Assembly (NCBI GenBank): GCA_007713595.1
Contig: VMRY01000084.1
Coordinates: 1 to 38,182, forward strand
DNA length: 38,182 nt
Direction: 5' to 3'
Source: Sedimenticola thiotaurini
GTDB lineage: Bacteria > Pseudomonadota > Gammaproteobacteria > Chromatiales > Chromatiaceae
Below, piece by piece: positions 34,973 to 38,182 of this stretch (the first letter of the stretch is position 1; each line of letters opens with the position of its first letter). Position numbers and translations under genes: made by a program. Below the pieces are notes generated by a model. It saw only the letters and a program-made list of their open reading frames with translations. It searched no databases and was not told the DNA's origin.

Positions 34973-36123
34973 TACAGCTTACCTCGATTACGAATCTTTA
35001 CCGTGGTGTTATAGACATACCTTTGTCGCCGATCAGCCGCCGCCGCACTGAAACTTGTTCCAGCCAAGTTATAGGTTTTAGTATCGGTTGCTGTTGCTAT
35101 CTGACGGGGTGTTTGGGCAAGCACACCCAACCGAACAGAGACTACCTGATTCCAGGAAGCACCGGTAACATCCAGAACCTGGTCGGCGCGTACATAGCGC
35201 TCGGCATTGCCATCATCATCGGCATCAACACCATACAACAACTGCATATTTTCAATATTTTGAACCAACTCTTGTGTAGTTAAGGAAACTGCACCTGATA
35301 CATTTTGGATGCCAGCCCTATAAAGCGATCGGGTTCCCGATCCATTCGTACCAATGTAGTAGTGCCACGAATCAAACTTAACCAGATGTGCATCCGGACC
35401 ATAGGCGTAAGATGTACCGTTGACTGTTGAACAATCTTTTGGATAACCCAGGCCTTTGGTACAGTTCCCCGGCGATATACCTGCAACACCTGTGCTATGA
35501 ACGACGGTCACATTCGCAGCGTTAGTATTGGTGATCTGTAATACCGAGGATTGCACTAGATCACACACCATGACAATATCGCCATCCTGAAGCGTGCTGA
35601 GTGCATTAAGCTTAAACTGTGCAGCAGTGGGGACATGACTGACGATACTAAAAGCACCTTCACCACCACGCAGAATTGAGACAATATCCGTGCCCGCCAC
35701 ATGATTAGTAAACGGCGCACCCAATGCGGCTATACCAACAATGCCCCGATCATCCGCACCTGTATCATCGTCCGTACTGTTGCCATCGTAACCATTAATA
35801 CCCTGGGTAAAGAAATCACCGCCGACCCCGGATGTACTATTGAGTACATTGACGGTCTTGTCAGTTCGGCGGCAGGGCATGAAGCCCGCCATACGAATAT
35901 CATTTGTTATCAGCTCGGCGGCAAACCGGATATTCTCCTGCATACGCGCCATATCTTCCGCCGCTCTATTCGTCTGACTACTTGAAAGGTAGATCTGGAT
36001 TACACCAGCCATAAGCACGAGCCCAATGGCAAGCGCGACCATAATCTCAACCAGACCAACACCTTTTGATTTGATCCTGCCTGTATAGCCTCCAGACCGT
36101 CTGTTTCTTCTCATAACATTCAT
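34972..36123 (-). CDS. pilW: type IV minor pilin PilW
   Basis: Large minor pilin of 383 residues. Cleavage site KSKG/VGLVEIMVALAIGLVLMAG, then RAAEDMARMQENIRFAAELITNDIRMAGFMPC, which is typical of PilW. The rest is a long beta-rich globular domain. The start overlaps the pilV stop by four bases, so translation is coupled. It belongs to the PilVWX-PilY1 tip complex. Confidence 0.92.
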   Translation of the reverse strand: MNVMRRNRRSGGYTGRIKSKGVGLVEIMVALAIGLVLMAGVIQIYLSSSQTNRAAEDMARMQENIRFAAELITNDIRMAGFMPCRRTDKTVNVLNSTSGVGGDFFTQGINGYDGNSTDDDTGADDRGIVGIAALGAPFTNHVAGTDIVSILRGGEGAFSIVSHVPTAAQFKLNALSTLQDGDIVMVCDLVQSSVLQITNTNAANVTVVHSTGVAGISPGNCTKGLGYPKDCSTVNGTSYAYGPDAHLVKFDSWHYYIGTNGSGTRSLYRAGIQNVSGAVSLTTQELVQNIENMQLLYGVDADDDGNAERYVRADQVLDVTGASWNQVVSVRLGVLAQTPRQIATATDTKTYNLAGTSFSAAAADRRQRYVYNTTVKIRNRGKL

Positions 36124-36653
36124 ATCTGCGTACTCACTGCAAGACTGGTCGTGGTACTGCCATCTCGATCATCTATCCAGGTCACCGTAACCGTGACATC
36201 GTTACCGTTAATTGCCACTTCCCCAGTACCTCCTGGAAGCAAACCACGTGCCCCCAATGTCACACAGGTGGCATTGGCATCCCAGGCACCCAACGAACAC
36301 TTCCAGATATTGAGATCATGGGTCACAAGTTGTGCTGTGGTGCAGTTGGACGTTACCGTTTCACAACTCTGATTAGCTGCCGGGGCATCTGTCGCCAGTG
36401 TGGCATATGAGGCGATGCCATCTGGATTAACACGAATGCTGTCAAGGATGTCATAGGCCAGATAGGTCGCCTGTGAGCGCAGATAGGCACTGTGATTATT
36501 CTTAAGGGAAAGCACTTGTAAACCGCCGATACCCAACAAGCCAACAGCCAGAACCACGACAGCGACCAGCACCTCAAGGAGTGAGAACCCTGTTTCAAAA
36601 CAACGAGGGGAACCCAAACAAACAGTTTTTCTCAAATATCGATTCATGGGCAT
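36120..36653 (-). CDS. pilV: type IV minor pilin PilV
   Basis: Minor pilin of 177 residues with the cleavage site ETG/FSLLEVLVAVVVLAVGLLGIGGLQ and the PilV mark NHSAYLRSQATYLAYDILDSIRVN. Four cysteines in the middle region may form disulfides. The start (36653, or Met3 at 36647) overlaps the end of fimT. It is followed by pilW with an overlap. Confidence 0.92.
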   Translation of the reverse strand: MPMNRYLRKTVCLGSPRCFETGFSLLEVLVAVVVLAVGLLGIGGLQVLSLKNNHSAYLRSQATYLAYDILDSIRVNPDGIASYATLATDAPAANQSCETVTSNCTTAQLVTHDLNIWKCSLGAWDANATCVTLGARGLLPGGTGEVAINGNDVTVTVTWIDDRDGSTTTSLAVSTQI

Positions 36654-37180
36654 GTATAGTCCCTATCCAGATCAAAACTTCCAATCGAATTCACGGTAAA
36701 TTGCCGTCCTATTTCACCTGTTCTGGAATCGCAGAGATTGAATACAAGCGCAGCCGTCCCGGTAAGTTGTCCTGTATGAATAAAGGCAACCGTTCGCACC
36801 CCAGTGGCGCTATCCAGCGTGACATTGGTATCAAATGCACTGAAGGTTCGAATAGCAGCCCCAACCTCACCACTGTCAACCACATTGTCATTATCTGTGT
36901 CTGTCCAGACTGAAACAGTAAACCCCTGCCCCCACTCATTGGTGCTCGGCGAAGTGGTAGGTGCCTGAATCACTGCGCCAGCCCCTTCTTTAATGGCCGT
37001 TGTGCGTGCTAGTGAGAGCGCCGTAGCGAACTCATTGGCACCGGTTATTAACCTGCTGTTCTGGATAAAAGTTGTAAACGAGGGGATACCAAGCGTGAGC
37101 ACTATCGCCAGTAACGCAACAGTCACCATTAACTCGATAAGCGTAAACCCTCGCTGAGGCGAAAGAGTGACCCTATCCAT
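36644..37180 (-). CDS. fimT: type IV minor pilin FimT/FimU (GspH family)
   Basis: First gene of the minor pilin operon, 178 residues. Cleavage site QRG/FTLIELMVTVALLAIVLTLGIPSF, then NSRLITGANEFATALSLARTTAIKEGAGAVIQ, the GspH/FimT signature. The start is the ATG at 37180 with AGGAA seven bases upstream; the longer frame to 37207 has no such site. The operon promoter should lie within 37181-37407, but no clear element on the minus strand was found. Confidence 0.92.
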   Translation of the reverse strand: MDRVTLSPQRGFTLIELMVTVALLAIVLTLGIPSFTTFIQNSRLITGANEFATALSLARTTAIKEGAGAVIQAPTTSPSTNEWGQGFTVSVWTDTDNDNVVDSGEVGAAIRTFSAFDTNVTLDSATGVRTVAFIHTGQLTGTAALVFNLCDSRTGEIGRQFTVNSIGSFDLDRDYTCP

Positions 37181-37369
37181 TCTGCTTCCTGTAATTTGAA
37201 CTATCAAAATTCATTCCCACGCCACTATTCAAGTTAGCAAACTGAGAGATTCAGCTTCAGTGTAAGTTATTAGCAGATGCAAACGGTATGTTGAAGGTGG
37301 CACCGATGAATGGAGGGAAACCACCGATTAGTGGCCCTGAATTTGAGTGTATTTGGTATATCTTTCCCA

Positions 37370-37400
37370 TTGGACGGACAATCGGGGTTCTGACTATAAT
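37370..37400 (+). promoter_or_regulatory. putative sigma-70 promoter of the Fur-family gene, possibly leaderless
   Basis: TTGGAC (37370-37375) and an exact TATAAT (37395-37400) are separated by 19 bp. The next seven bases lead directly to the ATG at 37408, so a start at the normal distance would place +1 on or one base before the A of the start codon. Confidence 0.5.
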
Positions 37401-37407
37401 CATTGCC

Positions 37408-37845
37408 ATGAACAATCACCCATCCCAACCAAGCGATCAGCGCCGCAAGATTATCCAGCTGCTACGCAGTCACGGCATCAGCCCAACCGTGCAGCGGGTA
37501 AAGATCGCCTCTACCCTGCTGGAACGTCCGCAACACCTGTCTGCCGATCAAGTACTGGCGATGACCAATCAGATCGGACGCCCCGTATCCAAGGCCACGG
37601 TATACAACTCCCTGGGACTGTTTGCACGTAAAGGGCTCATTCGGGAGCTGTTTGTTGATCCGGATCGGGCATTTTACGACTCCAGCACCCACCCGCACCA
37701 CCATTTTTACAACCTCGATACCCAGGAGATCAGCGATATCGCCGACGACGCTATACATATTGAGCTTACCACTCCCCCTCCAGCTGGTTGCGAAATCAGC
37801 AATATGGAGATTGTAATCCAGGTCCGTAACAAACAGGACAGCTGA
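37408..37845 (+). CDS. Fur-family transcriptional regulator, PerR/Irr-like
   Basis: Metal- or haem-responsive repressor of 145 residues. The winged-helix half has GISPTVQRVKIASTLLERPQHLSADQV and the recognition helix region RPVSKATVYNSLGLFARKGLI. The hinge reads RAFYDSSTHPHHHFYNLDTQEISDI, with H95, H97, H98 and H99 as candidate metal or haem ligands. The CxxC zinc pairs of Fur and PerR are missing; only one Cys remains, in PAGCEI. The start is placed at 37408, where the homology begins; a frame from 37288 would run through the promoter. The HHH motif resembles Irr. The target genes are not evident. Confidence 0.88.
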   Translation: MNNHPSQPSDQRRKIIQLLRSHGISPTVQRVKIASTLLERPQHLSADQVLAMTNQIGRPVSKATVYNSLGLFARKGLIRELFVDPDRAFYDSSTHPHHHFYNLDTQEISDIADDAIHIELTTPPPAGCEISNMEIVIQVRNKQDS

Positions 37846-37955
37846 AACCGCCTATATTCCAGCCACTTATCGGTTGTATGAGCGGCTACATTTATTTATA
37901 CTCCCGTTCCCCCGGATTGCGGCCTGATGCGATCTGCTCGGTAAGATTTGATTAC

Positions 37956-38031
37956 GCCACCCTAGCTCAGTTGGTAGAGCGCGTCACTCGTAATGATGAG
38001 GTCGCCGGTTCGATTCCGGCGGGTGGCTCCA
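37956..38031 (+). tRNA. tRNA-Thr (anticodon CGU)
   Basis: A 76-base gene including an encoded CCA end. The acceptor stem GCCACCC pairs with GGGTGGC. The D-arm is GCTC...GAGC, the anticodon stem CGTCA/TGATG holds the loop CTCGTAA with anticodon CGT (reads ACG), and the T-arm GCCGG-TTCGATT-CCGGC is perfect. Confidence 0.97.
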
Positions 38032-38057
38032 TTTTCCGAATGGTGTGTACCGAGCAC

Positions 38058-38095
38058 ATAGGTCACACTTTATACCGGAGAGATAGGTAACACTT
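38058..38095. repeat. direct repeat ATAGGT(C/A)ACACTT, 25-nt period
   Basis: ATAGGTCACACTT at 38058-38070 and ATAGGTAACACTT at 38083-38095 differ at one position and are 25 bases apart, 27 bases after the tRNA-Thr gene. Such paired motifs occur at ends of some insertion sequences, so this may be a relic or the edge of an element beyond the window. No transposase is visible. Confidence 0.4.
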
Positions 38096-38103
38096 CGGTC
38101 AGA

Positions 38104-38138
38104 AAAGGGTTGAGCGCAGGCTCAACCCTTTCTTCGTT
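38104..38138 (+). terminator. strong terminator downstream of tRNA-Thr
   Basis: Perfect 12-base arms AAAGGGTTGAGC (38104-38115) and GCTCAACCCTTT (38120-38131) with a 4-base loop, followed by CTTCGTTTT. It probably ends the tRNA transcript. Confidence 0.8.
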
Positions 38139-38182
38139 TTCATCAAAAAATCCTAAATCATATTGCATAAAGCTGACAAGCC

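Noticed and set aside
37288-37407. N-terminal extension of the Fur-family gene from an upstream Met
   Set aside because: It would translate through the TTGGAC/TATAAT promoter, and its residues do not resemble the family; the start at 37408 fits the usual length.
1-38182. CRISPR arrays, prophage or complete insertion sequences
   Set aside because: No regularly spaced repeat series, integrase, transposase or phage structural gene was found on either strand.

Overview
The window reads as an ordinary chromosomal segment of a gammaproteobacterium. Evidence: dusA, rimO, the fkpB-ispH pair next to a Pseudomonas-type minor pilin operon (fimT-pilV-pilW-pilX-pilY1-pilE), a type II citrate synthase, and dense ATGA/GTGA gene overlaps. 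The mix of a cytochrome b/SHP/diheme cytochrome c cluster, an aromatic acyl-CoA ligase with a TRAP transporter, and many small cytochrome or membrane proteins would fit a sulfur-oxidising or facultatively anaerobic lineage (Chromatiales/Sedimenticola-like). That placement is inference only. No complete mobile element, prophage or CRISPR array is visible.

Layout. 1-3104 (+): the end of trkH, then a cytochrome b561, SHP and diheme cytochrome c cluster with 22-nt gaps. 3261-6958 (+): a TetR/HlyD/DevC-type permease/ATPase exporter operon behind a palindromic operator. 7267-8145 (+): an orphan PstS-like binding protein. 8232-14041 (-): a sigma-54 activator without a sensory domain, a control region holding a -24/-12 promoter and two TGTTC-N7-GAACA sites, and an operon of benzoate-CoA-ligase-family enzyme plus TRAP DctP-DctQ-DctM. 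This looks like uptake and CoA activation of a carboxylic, probably aromatic, acid. 14245-18024 (-): an RLAN/RimK-type ATP-grasp ligase, a GNAT-C39-like peptidase fusion, an RMD1/DUF155 membrane-anchored protein and a small basic protein. 18252-20217 (+): citrate synthase and a small secreted protein. 20301-21758 (-): a Cache-GGDEF diguanylate cyclase.

22089-28919: housekeeping and small genes: dusA, a cupin, an APH-like/P-loop kinase fusion, a DUF2892 protein, rimO with a small upstream partner, two small ORFs, a PduO-type cobalamin adenosyltransferase and fkpB. 28938-37180: ispH, convergent with the minor pilin/PilY1 operon. 37370-38182: a Fur-family regulator that may be leaderless, tRNA-Thr(CGU), a 25-nt-spaced direct repeat and a strong terminator.

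The best candidate for an under-described system is the 14245-18024 cluster. It combines a peptide-bond-forming ATP-grasp enzyme, a cysteine peptidase/acetyltransferase fusion, a membrane-anchored RMD1 protein and a possible small substrate. The best-resolved regulatory logic is the sigma-54 promoter with paired upstream sites in front of the CoA-ligase/TRAP operon.
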